From Hemerocallis citrina (taxonomy: Eukaryota; Streptophyta; Magnoliopsida; Asparagales; Asphodelaceae), in the NCBI GenBank assembly GCA_017893485.1, contig CM030360.1:16973971-17037970 (forward strand): 64,000 bases of DNA, written 5' to 3'. Position 1 is the first letter of the stretch, and the number at the start of each line of letters is the position of its first letter. Made by a program: the position numbers and the translations under genes. The notes below the pieces were generated by a model. It was not told the DNA's origin, searched no databases, and was given only the letters and a program-made list of their open reading frames with translations. This document shows, piece by piece, positions 23,056-35,547 of this stretch.

Positions 23056-26000
23056 TGTAGCGCCCCGAATTCCCAACTTAGGAACTCGTGACACTCTCCA
23101 GGATCTTTCTTCAAATGAGCCACAACAGAACGAAAATCGCAAAAAATTAAAAACTTTTATTACATCAAATTGTTATTACAATGTCCAATGATTACAACAA
23201 TTACAAATTAATTGTAACAAAAAGAATGTGCAATAAATTTGGACAGTAACTTTCACTTGGATGCGTTCCCCTGCTAGAGCTTTCTCGCGCTCCCAACTCG
23301 ATAGTCCTGCACTGATAACTGTGGGCACGTCAGTTGATTATAACTGACGAAGTGCTATACCCGACTATCCTCTCTGCACCATAATATAGTGATTCCAACA
23401 TCGACAATCACAAATAATATTTGATGGAAAGAAAAAGTGATGTCAAACAAGTGTCGGTGTATGCCATGGCCTAAACTAATGCACACACTATGCACACAAT
23501 GCTCCTAAGGCTAATGCACGCTTGGTTGAAAGATATGCATCCCATACTACACACCCCAACCAAATGACGTTCTTCAACTTAATAGGGCTCGATCCCCCTC
23601 TATGCATCCTAACCTTGTGCTCTCTCCTGTTTCTAATTCCAGTGATGGTGAGGTTGCAGGCCCCTGGTATGACTCCAGTCACTGCTGTCAATAGTGTTGT
23701 CCAATCCTCTTAGATTTATCCACTATGCCTGGGATCTCAGTCACAGGCTTACCCTGCGTGACTGTAATTGAATCAGCTTACCCGATATGTTGCTGTATCT
23801 ACGTCACCCCGGACCTCACCAAAAGCAGATATACGGACACCAGGGCTCCCCGTCGAAGGATTTAGAGCCTTTCCCGTAGAGTCGCTCACCGGGCCTTTCT
23901 CTAATCCTCATGCCCGCATTGATCAACAAAGAACTTGACAGATATAGGGTTTCCCCAACTCTGCTACACTCGTCATTACACTAGAATAGAACTTACAGCC
24001 GAGACGACATCAACACTCCAAACCTCCTCAAAGGTTGTTACAGATTATAAAGGCATATTTGCCGAGACAACAGAGCTCCCAACAGAGTGTCACCGCTCCC
24101 AGGGTAGCTCGGGGTCCCTGTCCACATTAAACAAACCTAGGATTCGGTCGGGGGAGATCATGCATTGCGTCCCCCTGACAGGCAAACACCCTCGCTAGTG
24201 CATGTCCTTACATTCAAACAAGAATTGATCTACTCCTACCAAAGTATCAAGGCTACCCCACTCTAAAATTAAAGATTAAGGTTGAATTCAAGATTTGTCT
24301 TATCGACCGACTACTCGAACAATCACTCTAGCCAACTCTAATTCTTTTAGTTAGGCGATCTATCTACCATTTCCAAATTCCTAAATCGATAATCAACTTG
24401 CTTGCCATGATCAACTAGTTCAATTCCATTAGTAGACTCTTCCTAGTTAGTCACCTTTATCAAAAATAGACCTCAACCCATTTCACACTAGGACTCAACT
24501 AGCCCTCTAGTCCGGCCCAAGAGTTGACCCGTCTCGGCCCACACTTGGCACGAACCCCCGACAAATTGTCCCCATCGATTGCCGCAACCACATCGACGCT
24601 TGGAGTTTGATTGCAACCTCGGCCTGACCAACAAATAGCTTCCTGCTAAACTTAACGCTCCACGGTCCTTGACAGGTGGTAGCTCCAAACACAACCCATG
24701 AAACCATCCATGTACGGCAAGTACGTTGGTGCACGAGTCATCTCCTCCAACACGTTCGATGTACATTCTACCCGTCTAGATTAGTTAACAAGACTAAATC
24801 TTAGGGTCTCAACTTAAATAATGTATCCCAACAAGGTACACCACACTAGGAGTAAGTCCTAACCCCCGAATACCTAAAAAGGGGTTCTAAGGGTTTTTAA
24901 ACAATAATTTATGTTTTCAAACAGCAAGCACACACATGGCGTTCATGCCAAAACAGAGTTATTCCCGGTCCCGTTCTCTTGAGGAATCGCGATCGGTCGC
25001 TTCCCATGCTTCTACTCAAATTAGACAGCAACTACAAGCACACAATGGGCATTAATCTCATCCCAAAGTGGTCTACAATAATACCCCAACGTCCAATACA
25101 ATTTCCACTTCAAACATTGTACACCATTGTCTACATTGGGGTCTACAAACAACTATGGGCTACTGTTAGCAAGAAACTTTAGATCACTTAAGTCCTAACT
25201 CATACTCACATCCATGACATGTTTCTTGACCTCAAACAACAACTCTAAGCTATTGAAGTACAAGTACAAACCCTTTTCTAAGAACATGGTGCAAACCAGT
25301 GAGTTCTATGTTTCACTGTGTTTCTGTCGTCACTTTCAAAAATCATATAAAATCGAATACTTGTCCAAATCAGGATTTATTGGTCATTCTAGAAAGGTCT
25401 ATGTGTCTACTAAAAGTTCTTAGTTATAAGGCTCTTCATATAAGGTCGTTTAGACACTCTTACAGATCCATCTTTAACAAGTACACAGACTTCCAGAACA
25501 GCAGATCAGATCAACACAGTCATGGGATAAAAATCTATTTAAATATAGTGTCAGATCATCATGGAGTTTTAAAATCTAGTTCCTGACACATGACGTGACA
25601 ACACTTCCAAAAATCAAGTGATTCTATCAAGTAGATTTCCAATTATGTCCCTTTGAATATCATCCAAAAACAGGGCAGTAACAACAGTAGTTCTGTTTAC
25701 TAAAATCTCTAGTTCAGTTTGTATGATTTTATTGACATAACAACAGTGGTCCAAATCTCATGAAATTTGAAACGTAGGTGTTAGATACATCCAACAATGA
25801 CATAATAAAATTTCAGTTCATTTCCCTAAGAATGCAGTGAGATACAAGTCATTCTTTCCGCAATAGTAACAATAAAAACTGCTTCTTTTTATTCTGACCA
25901 GCATGCAAGTTTGTAATTTATTTTAATAGCAGGAAAAATCACAAAATTCCATAAAAATTACTGAAGGTTTACGACACCTATCTGATCATCCTGTAAAAAT

Positions 26001-26725
26001 TTCAGATCAACATTCCAAGTGGTGTTCATGCAATGAGCTATGGACTAACAACAAAAATTTAGTCTTTTAACAAGATTTTCTAGTTTGGATTACTTAACAC
26101 AAAACGAGTTATCTAAGTTTATTCTTAGGGCATGCATGTCATTTTTCAGTCATCACAAATATCATTCAACAATCAAAAACAAAACAAGAGATTATACACA
26201 CCCTTCTTTCCTAGTAGCTTGTTCTTTGCTCGAAAGTCCTCTTTCTCGACTCTTCTTGAGCTCCTTGTTTCTTTCTCCCTCTTTGGCTCCTTGTTCTTCT
26301 TCTCCTTGGCTTGTTCTTCCTCTTCTCACTCCAAATTCAGTAACTAGGGTGTAGAGAATGAAGTTTGGAGGTGTAGGAAAAGGTAGGAGTTGTAAAAGAG
26401 AATGGAGAAGAGATGGGGTTTTAAAAACACAATGAGAAGAGTGGGAGAGAAGCTTGGCCAGATTTTGAGAGTATGGGGAAGAAGAGAACATCACATCATG
26501 CAAGACATTGGTTTGTTTGGGAGGTGATGTGACAAAAGTATAATTGTGTCTCTTATTCAAAACAAGAACCCTAGCCCTAGTTCTCATTTCCCTCTTTCTT
26601 TTTTCCCTCCAAGACTAGGCCGGCCAATGGGTTGGGGCTTGACCCATTTTGATTTGTTCAAGTGTAGCCTAGCTCATTTGTTTCATTTGGGATTTACAAG
26701 TCCAACTCAAAAAGACATCCATATA

Positions 26726-26779
<54 letters not shown>

Positions 26780-26811
26780 CATACATTCATATGTAAATTC
26801 GGGTTGTTACA
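23056..26811 (-). repeat. 3' LTR of the Tekay/Del-like element
   Basis: This 3756-bp repeat has TG...CA ends and aligns throughout with 30026-33846. It contains many short frames on both strands, several shared by both LTRs and none resembling a gene. It ends just after an (AT)n tract at 26727-26774 and GGGTTGTTACA. Confidence 0.9.
26727..26774. repeat. (AT)n microsatellite in 3' LTR
   Basis: About 24 AT units. The allelic tract in the other LTR (33744-33822) is clearly longer. Confidence 0.95.
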
Positions 26812-26826
26812 TCACTCCCTCCTTAG
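26812..26826 (-). other. Polypurine tract of the Tekay/Del-like element
   Basis: On the minus strand AAGGAGGGAGTGA stands directly before the 3' LTR start TGTAACAACCC, as expected for plus-strand priming. Confidence 0.7.
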
Positions 26827-27059
26827 AATAGTTCTATGCTCAGAACTATGCTTAGTTGGAAAGCAAACAAGAGTTAACTAAATAACTCGAGAAATACATT
26901 TTCTCATACGGGGTTCACAATCCCCCTGCTACACAAGCCATCGTCACGACAGCTACCAAGAGTTGATCATCCTGCGAGTATCGGTTCTCATCCCACGAAA
27001 GTCAACCTCACTTCGAGAATCGTCCTGGGGCCTATTTCACCCCTCGTCCCGAAAATCCT

Positions 27060-28340
27060 AGCGATCAAACACTAGTTGTGGATGTCGCTCTCTTTCCGAA
27101 ATACTGGAGATCAATCCCACTCCACAGAACATTCTGGGGGCTCATCAAACAAACTCCCCGTGAGTATTGCTCTCATCCCGAAATACTGGAGATCAATCCC
27201 ACTCCACAGACCATTCTGGGGTCTATTGCATCCCACGTTCTGGAATACTGGAGAATATCTCACTTCGTGGATCATTCTGGAGCCCTCTCTCATCCTCGAA
27301 GTTCCTTCGTAGGCATTGCTCTCGTCCTTGGAATACTAGAGATCAGTCCCACTCCACAGACCATTATGGGGCCTATTTCATCCCACATCTGGAATACTGG
27401 AGAATATCTCACTCCTTGAAACATTCTGGAGTCAATGTCCCACTAACCTGCTTGTGAATGTTTCTCTCGTCCCTAGAATACTGGAGACCAATCCCGCTCT
27501 GCAGAACATTCTGCGGCCTCTTTCATCCCACGTCCCAGAATACTAGGGAATATCTCGCTCCATGGATCATTCTGGAGCCCTCACTCATCCTTGAATTCCT
27601 TTGTGGGTATTACTCTCGTCCTAGGAATACTAGAGATCAATCCCACTCCACAGAACATTCTAGGGCATATTTCATCCCTCGTATAGAATACTGGGGAATA
27701 TCTCACTCCTTGGATCATTCTGGAGTTAATGTCCCACTAACTTGCTTGTGAATGTTCCTCTCGTCCCTAGAATACTGGAGACCAATCCCGCTCCACAGAA
27801 TATTCCGGGGACTCTTTCATCCCACAACCCGGAATATTGGGGAATATATCGCTCCATGGATCATTCTGGAGTCCTCACTCATCCTTGAATCCTTCATGGG
27901 TATTACTCTCGTCCTCGGAATACTGGAGATCAATCCCACTCTACAGAACATTCTGGGGCCTATTTCATCCCTCATCTGGAATACTGGGGAATATCTCACT
28001 CCTTGGATCATTCTGGAGTCAATGTCCCACTAACCTGCTTGTGAATGTTGCTCTCATCCCTAAAATACTGGAGACCAATCCCACTCCACAGATCATTCTG
28101 GGGCCTATTTCATCCCTCATCTGGAATACTGGGAATATCTCACTCCATGGATAATTCTGGAGCCAACGTCACACAATCTTTTCCATGAGCGTCGCTCTTG
28201 TCCCTGGAATACTGGAGAACAATTCCTGCTCTACAGATCATTCTGGGGCATATTTCATCCCTTGCCTGGAATACTGAGGAATGTCTCATTCCATGGATCA
28301 TTCTGGAGCTGACCTCCCATTTCTGATGCAAGATCTTCGC
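27060..28340. repeat. 294-bp tandem array in the element's 3' region
   Basis: The word CTTGTGAATGTT starts at about 27449, 27743 and 28037, spaced exactly 294 bp. Each unit consists of two related halves containing GGAATACTGGAGA and ATCATTCTGGAG. Outer, less regular copies extend the array to about 27060 and 28340. Because 294 is divisible by three, plus-strand frames of 93-97 codons stay open from unit to unit. I treat them as repeat artefacts, antisense to the element. Confidence 0.88.
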
Positions 28341-28589
28341 GTGCCTCCTAGCCTCTGATCACTGCACGTAAGGGTCGGTGACCACTCCCTCCTTAGAAAA
28401 GGATAAGACCGAGATATGCAGCTCCAGCTTTCTCGTATGAGGGTCGCTTCGCTGCAATCCACCATAACTTTGGTTGCAAGGTTGCCTCCTTAACACCTTG
28501 CTAGTATTCCAAAAAGAATTTAATCCTTAATCAAAAGAAAAAAATGGTCCACTATGGATCCTCTATGCTAGGGATAGCATCACAATTCT

Positions 28590-29760
28590 CTACATCTCCT
28601 TCAGTTCCTGAAAACTTGCTTCATACTTGTCAGCCCATTCCAATTTCTTGTCCTTCCTGGTCAGGACCGTAAGTGGTACTGCAATCTTAGCATAATCTTG
28701 AATAAACTTCCTATAATATCCGGTCAAGCCCAAAAGCTCCTAATCTCCCTCACCGTCCTTGGTTGAGGCCAATCCTTCACTCCCTCAATCTTCTGCAGAT
28801 CAGTGGCCAAGAAAAGCAACTTTCGACTTCCATAACTCGCATTTGTATATCTTGGCATACAACTGATGCTCCTGAAGCTTCCTCAAAACTGCTGTCAGAT
28901 GCTTCGCTTGATCCTCCTTCGTCTGTGAATACACTAGAATGTCATTGATGAAGACCACCCCGAACGAGTCGATAAACGGCCGTAGAATTCGGTTCATTAA
29001 GTCCACGAAGATTGCTGGAGTGTTAGTCACTCCAAACGGCATCACTAGGAATTCATAGTGCCCATGTCTAGTCCTGAAGGCTATCTTAGGTATGCCCTCC
29101 TCCTTTACACAGACCTGATGGTAACATGATCGTAGATCTATCTTTGAGAATACTGCTGCTCCCTGTAGCTGATCGAACAAGTCGTCGATCCTGGGAATGG
29201 GATATTCGTTTTGAACTGTGACTTTGTTCAATTCCCGATAGTCAATATACATCCTTGATGACCTGTACTTCTTATTGACTAGTAGTATCGGCGCTCCCCA
29301 AGGAGAGGCACTATGCCTGATGAGTCCTTTCTGCAGCAATTCCTCTATTTGCTTCTTGACTTCATTCTGTTCAACCGATGCCATATGATACGGCATCTTT
29401 GATACGAGTGCACTGCCTGGCTGGGTCATGATACTGAACTCCACATCCCTTGGTGAGGGTAACCCTGGTAACTCCTCCAAAAACACGAGTGGAAATTCTC
29501 GTACAATGGGTATCCCCTTGACTTCCTTTGGCACTTTACTCCCGGCTGTAGCCGCCAAAAATCCTTTCGTTTTTTTTCTTCTCCCCTTGATACACAATCT
29601 CCGGTCTCTCGGGTATGGCTAAGGTCACCTTCTTCTCCTTACAGTCAATGTGAACCTTGTGCTTGGACATCCTGTTGAATTCTCACCTCAACAATGAGGT
29701 CACCGCCATTGGCTCCTCTGCTTCCTTCCTCGACTCTTGCATCGTGGGATGTCCTTTATC
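28590..29760 (-). pseudogene. pol: Gypsy pol remnant: protease end, RT core, RNase H start
   Basis: The clean frame 28800-29597 (265 codons) is a Ty3/Gypsy reverse transcriptase. It includes the linker [20 protein letters not shown], the [14 protein letters not shown] palm entry, [43 protein letters not shown] and the active-site block. That block reads FINDILVYS where the family has F-[IV]-D-D, so the first catalytic Asp of the pair is Asn. Upstream, near 29600-29680, a separate frame gives a protease-end-like segment ([19 protein letters not shown]). Downstream, after stops near 28795 and 28733, the GLTGYYRKFIQDYAKI thumb/connection motif follows and breaks off near 28590. No gag or integrase is present in the element. 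It would be inactive. Confidence 0.9.
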
Positions 29761-30009
29761 AACGCCCGGCTGCATGCTTGCCTCCTGGACATCAGGTGGC
29801 AGATTTGCCTCCTCGACATCCATTTGAATCATAAAAGTTAGTAAAAGAACAATCGCAGTGGGGTTAGGTCAGACATAGGAAAAATTTGTAAACATAAGTT
29901 GCAAAAGTGCAACAATATGATTTACGACCACCAAATATCTATACCAAGCTAACCCTACTGACGCACCCAAGTCTAATCTCCTGTGGTGTTAGACTACAAT
30001 TTGAAGTAA

Positions 30010-30021
30010 GCTCTGATACCA
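30010..30021 (-). other. Primer-binding site (tRNA-iMet)
   Basis: The minus strand reads TGGTATCAGAGC, the exact complement of the plant initiator-tRNA-Met 3' end, four bases from the 5' LTR. Confidence 0.9.
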
Positions 30022-30025
30022 TTTC

Positions 30026-33000
30026 TGTAGCGCCCCGAATTCCTAAATTAAGATCTCGGGACACTCTCTATGATCTTTCTTCAAATGAGTCACAACACAA
30101 CAAAAGTCACAGGAAATTAAAAACTTTTATTACATCAAATTGTTATTATAATGTCCAATGATTACAACAATTACAAATTAATTGTTTCAACAAGAATGTA
30201 CAATAAATTTGGACAGTAACTTTCACTTGGATGCATTCTCCTGCTAGAGCTTTCCCGTGCTCCCAACTCGGTAGTCCTGCACTGATAACTGTGGGCACGT
30301 CAGTTGATTACAACTGACGAAGTGCTATACCCAGTTAACCTCTCTACGCCATAATATAACGATTCCAACCTCGACAATCACAAATAATATTTGATGCAAA
30401 GAAAAAGTGATGTCAAACAAGTGTCGGTGTATGCTATGGCCTAAACTAATGCACACACTATGCACACAATGCTCCTAAGGCTAATGCATGCTTGGTTGAA
30501 AGATATGCATCCCATACTACACACCCCCCAACCAAACGATGTTCTTCAACTTAATGGGGCTCGATCCCCTGCTATGCATCCTAACTTTGTGCTCTCTCTT
30601 GTTTCTAATTCCAGTGATGGTGAGGCTGCAGGCCCCTGGTGTGACTCCAGTCACTGCTATCAATAGTGGTGTCCAATCATCTTAGTTTTATCCACTATGC
30701 CCTGGATCTCAGTCGCAGGCTTACCCTGCGTGACTGTAATTAAATCGGTTTACCCGATATGTTACTGTATCTACGTCTCCCTAGACCATACCAAAAGCTG
30801 ATATACGGACACCAAGGCTCCCTGCCGAAGGACTTAGAGCCTTTCCCGTAGAGTCTCACTCACAGGGCCTTTCTCTAATTCTCCTGCCCGCATTGATCAA
30901 CAAAGGACCAGATGGATATATGGTTTTACCAACTCCGCTACACTCGTCCTTACACTAGAATAGAACTTGCAGCTGAGACGTCCTTACACTCGTCCTTACA
31001 CTAGAATAGAACTTGCAGCTGAGACGACGTCAACACTCTAAATCTCCTCAAAGTTTGTTACGAATTATAAAGGCATTTCTGCCGAGACAGCGGAGCCCCC
31101 AACAGAGTGTCACCGCTCCCAGCGCAGCTCGGGGTCCTTGCCCGCATTAAACAAACCTAGGATTCGGTAGGGGGTGATGACGCCATGCGTCCCCCTGACA
31201 GGCGAACACCCTCGCTAGTGCCTGTCCTTACATTCAAACAAAACTCGATCTAGTCCTACCAAAGTATCAAGGCTACCCCACTCTAAGATTAAAGGTTAAG
31301 GTTGAATTCAAGATTTGTTTTATCGGCATACTACTTGAACCATCACTCTAGCCAACTCTAATTCTTTTAGTTAGGCGATCTATCAACCATTTCCAAATTT
31401 CTAATTCGATAATCAACTTGCTTGCCATGATCAACTAGTTCAATTCCATTAGTATACTCTCCCTAGTTAGTCACCTTTATCAAAAATAGACCTCAACCCA
31501 TTTTACACTAGGACTCAACTAGCCCTCTAGTCTGGTTGACCCCCCTCGGCCCACACTTGGCACGAACCCCCGCCAAATTATCCCCATCGATTGCCACAAC
31601 CACATCGATGCTTAGAGCTTGATTGCAACCTCGGCCCGACCAACAAATAGCTTCCTGCTAAACTTAACGCTCCACGGTCCTTGATAGGTGGTAGCTCCAA
31701 ACACAACCCATGGAACCATCCATGGACGGCAAGTACATCGGTGCATGAGTCATCTCCTCCAACGCGTTCGATGTACATTCTACCCATCTAGATTTGTCAA
31801 CAAGACTAAATCTTAGAGTCACAACTTAAAAAATATATCCCAACAAGGTACACTACACTAGGAGAAAGTCCTAACCCCCGAATATCCAAAAAGGGGTTCT
31901 AAGGGTCCTAAAAATAACAATTTAAGTTTCCAAACAGCAAGCACACATTTGGCGTTCATGCCAAAACAGAGTTATTCCCGTTCCCGTTCTCTTGAGGAAT
32001 CGCGATCGGTCGCTCCACATGCTTCTACTCAAAGTAGACAGCAAGTACAAGCACACAATGGGCATGAATCTCATCCCAAAGTGGTCTACAATAATACACT
32101 AACGTCCAATACAATTTCCACTTCAAACATTGAACACCGTTGTCTATATTAGGGTCTAAAAACAACCATGGGCTACTCTTAGAAAGAAACTTTAGATCAC
32201 ATAAGACTTATACTCACATCTATGACATATTTCTTGACCTCAAACAACAACTTTAAGCTAGTGAAGTACAAGTTCAAACCTCTTTCTATGAACATGGTAC
32301 AAACCAGTGAGCTCTATGTTTCACTGTGTTTCTGTCGTCACTTGCAAAAATTATATAAAATCGAATACTTGTCCAAACCAGGATTTATTGGTCATTCCAT
32401 AAAGGTATATGTGTCTAATAAAAGTTTCTGGTTATAAGGCTCTTCAGATAAGGTCGTTTAGACACTCTTACGGGTCCATCTTTAACAAGTACACAGACTT
32501 TCAGAACAACAGATCAAATCAACACAATTATGGGATAAAAATCTATTTAAAATATCATATGGTGTCAGATCATCATGAAATTTTAGAATCTAGTTCCTGA
32601 CACATGACGTGACAAAACTTCGAAAAATCAAGTGATTCTACCAAGTAGATTTTCAATTATGTCCCTTTGAATATCATCCAAAACTATGGCAATAACAACA
32701 GCAGTTCAGTTTACTAAAATCTCTAGTTCAGATTGCATGATTTTATTGACATAACTACAGCGGACCAAATCTTATGAAATTTGAAATGTAGGTCTTAGAT
32801 ACATCCAAAAATGACATACTAAAATTTCAGATCATTCCCATAAGCATGCAGTGAGATACAAGTCATTCTTTTTGCAACAGTAATAATAAAAACTGCTTCC
32901 TTCTATTCTGACCATCATGCAAGTTCGTAATTTATTTTAATAGCACGAAAAATCACAAAAATCCATAAAATTTACTGAAGGTGTATGACACCAATATGAT

Positions 33001-33740
33001 CATTCTCTAAAAATTTCAGATCCATATTCCAAGTGGTGTTCATGCAATGAGCTACGAACTGACGACAAAAATTCAGTCTTTTAACAGAATTTTCTTGTTT
33101 GGATTACTTAACACAAAACGAGTTATCTAAGTTCATTCTTAGGGCATGCATGTCATTTTTCAGTCATCACAAACATCATTCAACAATCAAAAACAAAACA
33201 TGAAATTAGAAACACACATCTTTCCTAGTAGCTTGTTCTTTGCTTGAAAGTCCTTCTTCTTGACTCTTCTAGAGCTCCTGGTTTTTTTCTCCTTGCTTTG
33301 ACTCCTTGTTCTTCTTCTCCTTGGCTTGTTCTTCCTCTTCTCACTCCAAATTTCAGTAACTAGGGTGTAGAGAATGAAGTTTGGAGGTGTAAGAAAAGGT
33401 AGGAGTTGTAAAAGAGAGTAGAGAAGAGATGGGGTTTTAAAAATACAATGAGAAGAGTGGTAGAGAAGCTTGGCCGGATTTTGAGAGTATGGGGAAGAGA
33501 AGAACATCACATCATGCAAGACATTGGTTTTTTTGGGAGGTGATGTGACAAAAGTATAATTGTGCCTCTTATTCAAAACCAGAACCCTAACCCTAGTTCT
33601 CATTTCCCTCCTTTTTTTTTCCTCCAAGACTAGGCCGGCCAATGGGTTGGGGCTTGACCCATTTTGATTTGTTCAAGTGTAGCTTAGCTCATTTGTTTCA
33701 TTTGGGCTTCACAAGTCCAACTCAAAAAGGCATCCATATA

Positions 33741-33827
<87 letters not shown>

Positions 33828-33846
33828 GAATATCCGGGTTGTTACA
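30026..33846 (-). repeat. 5' LTR of the Tekay/Del-like element
   Basis: A 3821-bp partner of 23056-26811. It has a small local duplication near 30960-31025 (CGTCCTTACACT and TAGAATAGAACTTGCAGCTG each repeated) and a longer (AT)n tract. Scattered substitutions and small indels separate the two LTRs, so the insertion is not very recent. Confidence 0.9.
33744..33822. repeat. (AT)n microsatellite in 5' LTR
   Basis: About 39 AT units at the position matching 26727-26774. Confidence 0.95.
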
Positions 33847-33851
33847 TAAGC
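33847..33851. repeat. Target-site duplication TAAGC (right)
   Basis: Exact copy of 23051-23055. It forms the first bases of the inverted-repeat arm TAAGCAACCTAACTTAACC, so the Gypsy element inserted into that arm. Confidence 0.9.
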
Positions 33852-33879
33852 AACCTAACTTAACCAAAATTAAACTACA

Positions 33880-34387
33880 TTAAATATTAAAAATAAAATC
33901 TAAATCCATAGTTAATTTGGCATCGATCTGTGCCTTCTTCACTTCGGCCATCCTCATCATCATCCTCAATCTTGTCATCTCCACCATCTATCTCATCTCC
34001 ACCTTCTTCCGCCACCACCACCACCTCCTCCTCCACTCCATCGCCCGCTCCTCCTCCAAATTCTCGGACCTCCTTTTCCCCATTAGCTTCTTCCGCTTCT
34101 GCTCTAGAAATCTCCCTCCCATCCACGAATCTCAACAAACTTTAATTCAAGATGCTCTTCACTTCACCTCTTTGCCGACCTACCGCCATCTACGCCCACT
34201 AGACAGTTGCGCTGATCCATCTCTGTTAGGATGCCAACCAGTCCAACTACATCAATTTCCACATTTAAATTTGTTCATCTTCTTTAACCTTTGTTCTGCC
34301 CTTGATCCACCAAACAATTCGAAGTTCTACTGTTCATTTTCTTCATTCTTAATTGAAACCCATCAAAATACAAACCTAAATTCTTAA
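33880..34387 (+). pseudogene. Possible DUF4408-like membrane-protein fragment
   Basis: The frame 33917-34387 begins MASICAFFTSAILIIILNL and continues as a hydrophobic N-terminal segment followed by a His run. A short N-terminal membrane anchor of this wording is reminiscent of plant DUF4408 proteins. The inverted arm at 34750-34907 (minus strand) encodes a diverged version (ASIWAFFTQTVVFIILNL), so the same N-terminal coding segment is present twice, head to head. After about residue 70 the plus-strand frame becomes low-complexity and has no recognisable C-terminal part. It could be a gene fragment carried by a transposon. The family name is tentative; chance hydrophobic coding cannot be excluded. 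Confidence 0.35.
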
Positions 34388-34749
34388 TTCGTATCATCAA
34401 ATATGTATGTATTCACTTCACAATTAGAAGAAGAAACGATTCATTGAAGAACAATCCCTCTAATTGATCAAACAAAACAACAACAAAATTGGAGTTAGAT
34501 GATATCTGATTTCTGAGAGATTCTAGATGGTAATGAGAATTGGATTTCGTCAATGGATCTTAATGTCAAAGTGAGCCATTGTTGGGAGGAGGTTCATGGT
34601 GAGGAGCATCTTGATCAAAGATAATCTCAGATGGAAGAGACGGGGTATGGTGATAGCTAAAGTTCTAACGGATGGGAGGAACCCGGAGCAACATTCATTG
34701 ATGACATGTGAAACAAGTGTACATGGTGATGGACAGTTCATAAGATGGG

Positions 34750-34907
34750 GGCGAAGTGGTGGTGGAGGTGGTGGTGATGGAGGGTGGAGATGAGGTAGAT
34801 GGTGGCGATGACAAGGTTAAGGATGATGAAGACGACGGTCTGAGTGAAGAAGGCCCAGATGGACGCCAAATTAACTCTAGTTTAGATTTTATTTTCAATA
34901 TTTAATT
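34750..34907 (-). repeat. Inverted copy of the membrane-protein-like segment
   Basis: The reverse complement of this stretch aligns with 33880-34035, including the AAATATTGAAAATAAAATCTAAA outer part and the coding-like ATCCTTAACCTTGTCATC part. The arms are clearly diverged, so the pairing is imperfect. Confidence 0.7.
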
Positions 34908-35547
34908 TCTAATACTATAATGGGAGAAGACCTTAGTGTCATTTGTAAATCTACCAATCTGTGCATTACATGTGTATAACTAATATAAAGGAGGTCTTAG
35001 GTTCAAGTCCTCACTAAGTCATATTTTTCAGTTTAATTTTTTTAATATATTAAATGTGAATCACACATGTAAATTACTATCTATATACCTATCTATCTAT
35101 AGGATAACTAGTACGTGTGATGCACGTTTTGATAAAGAGTTAGAGTTAAATGTATGATACACGTATTTTTTTTAAATTAAGAAGGAAAAATATTGATGTG
35201 CACGTGCGATGCACGTGTTGAAAATAGATTTGGAGTTGTATGTACGATGCACCTGTTTGTTTGGTGACAAAAGTGATGAGTCTTTTGTGACAAAAAAATA
35301 TTTAAAATTGTTTATTTGTGACAAACTCTTCCAATAAATAGTAAGTAAATATATTATATTATAGATAGATAGATGGATAGTAATTTACACATGTGATGCA
35401 TGTTCAATACAAAAAAAATCAAAGTAGAAAAACTGACATAATAAGGACTCGAACTTGAGACCTCCTTCATATTAGTTATGCACGTTTGATGCACGTGTTG
35501 CTAGATTGACAAATGACACTAAGGTCTTCTCCCATTATAATATTAGA
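34908..35547. mobile_element. MITE-like element with about 145-bp inverted arms
   Basis: The left end TCTAATACTATAATGGGAGA and the right end, read in reverse, TCTAATATTATAATGGGAGA match, and the match continues through AGACCTTAGTGTCATTTGT for about 145 bp. The centre carries GTGTGATGCACGT words and short TAGA/TCTA repeats. Both arms contain a GGTTCAAGTCC / AGTTCGAGTCC motif resembling a pol III B box. A target duplication is not obvious. Confidence 0.65.

Larger units (their letters stand above)
23056..33846 (-). mobile_element. Gypsy (Tekay/Del-like) element with giant LTRs, internally deleted
   Basis: A 10.8 kb element with LTRs of 3756 bp (left) and 3821 bp (right) and a perfect TAAGC duplication. 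On the minus strand the LTRs start TGTAACAACCCG and end GGGGCGCTACA. A tRNA-iMet primer site next to the right LTR and a purine tract next to the left LTR show minus orientation, with the 5' LTR on the right. The interior is only 3214 bp (26812-30025). It keeps the end of protease, an RT core and the start of RNase H, and then a 294-bp tandem array. Gag, the rest of RNase H and integrase are missing. The long LTRs, iMet primer and RT type fit the Tekay/Del chromovirus lineage; the lineage call is inference. Confidence 0.9.

Noticed and set aside
27076..28154. Chain of 93-113-codon frames
   Set aside because: Consequence of a 294-bp (multiple of three) tandem repeat; antisense to the retroelement.
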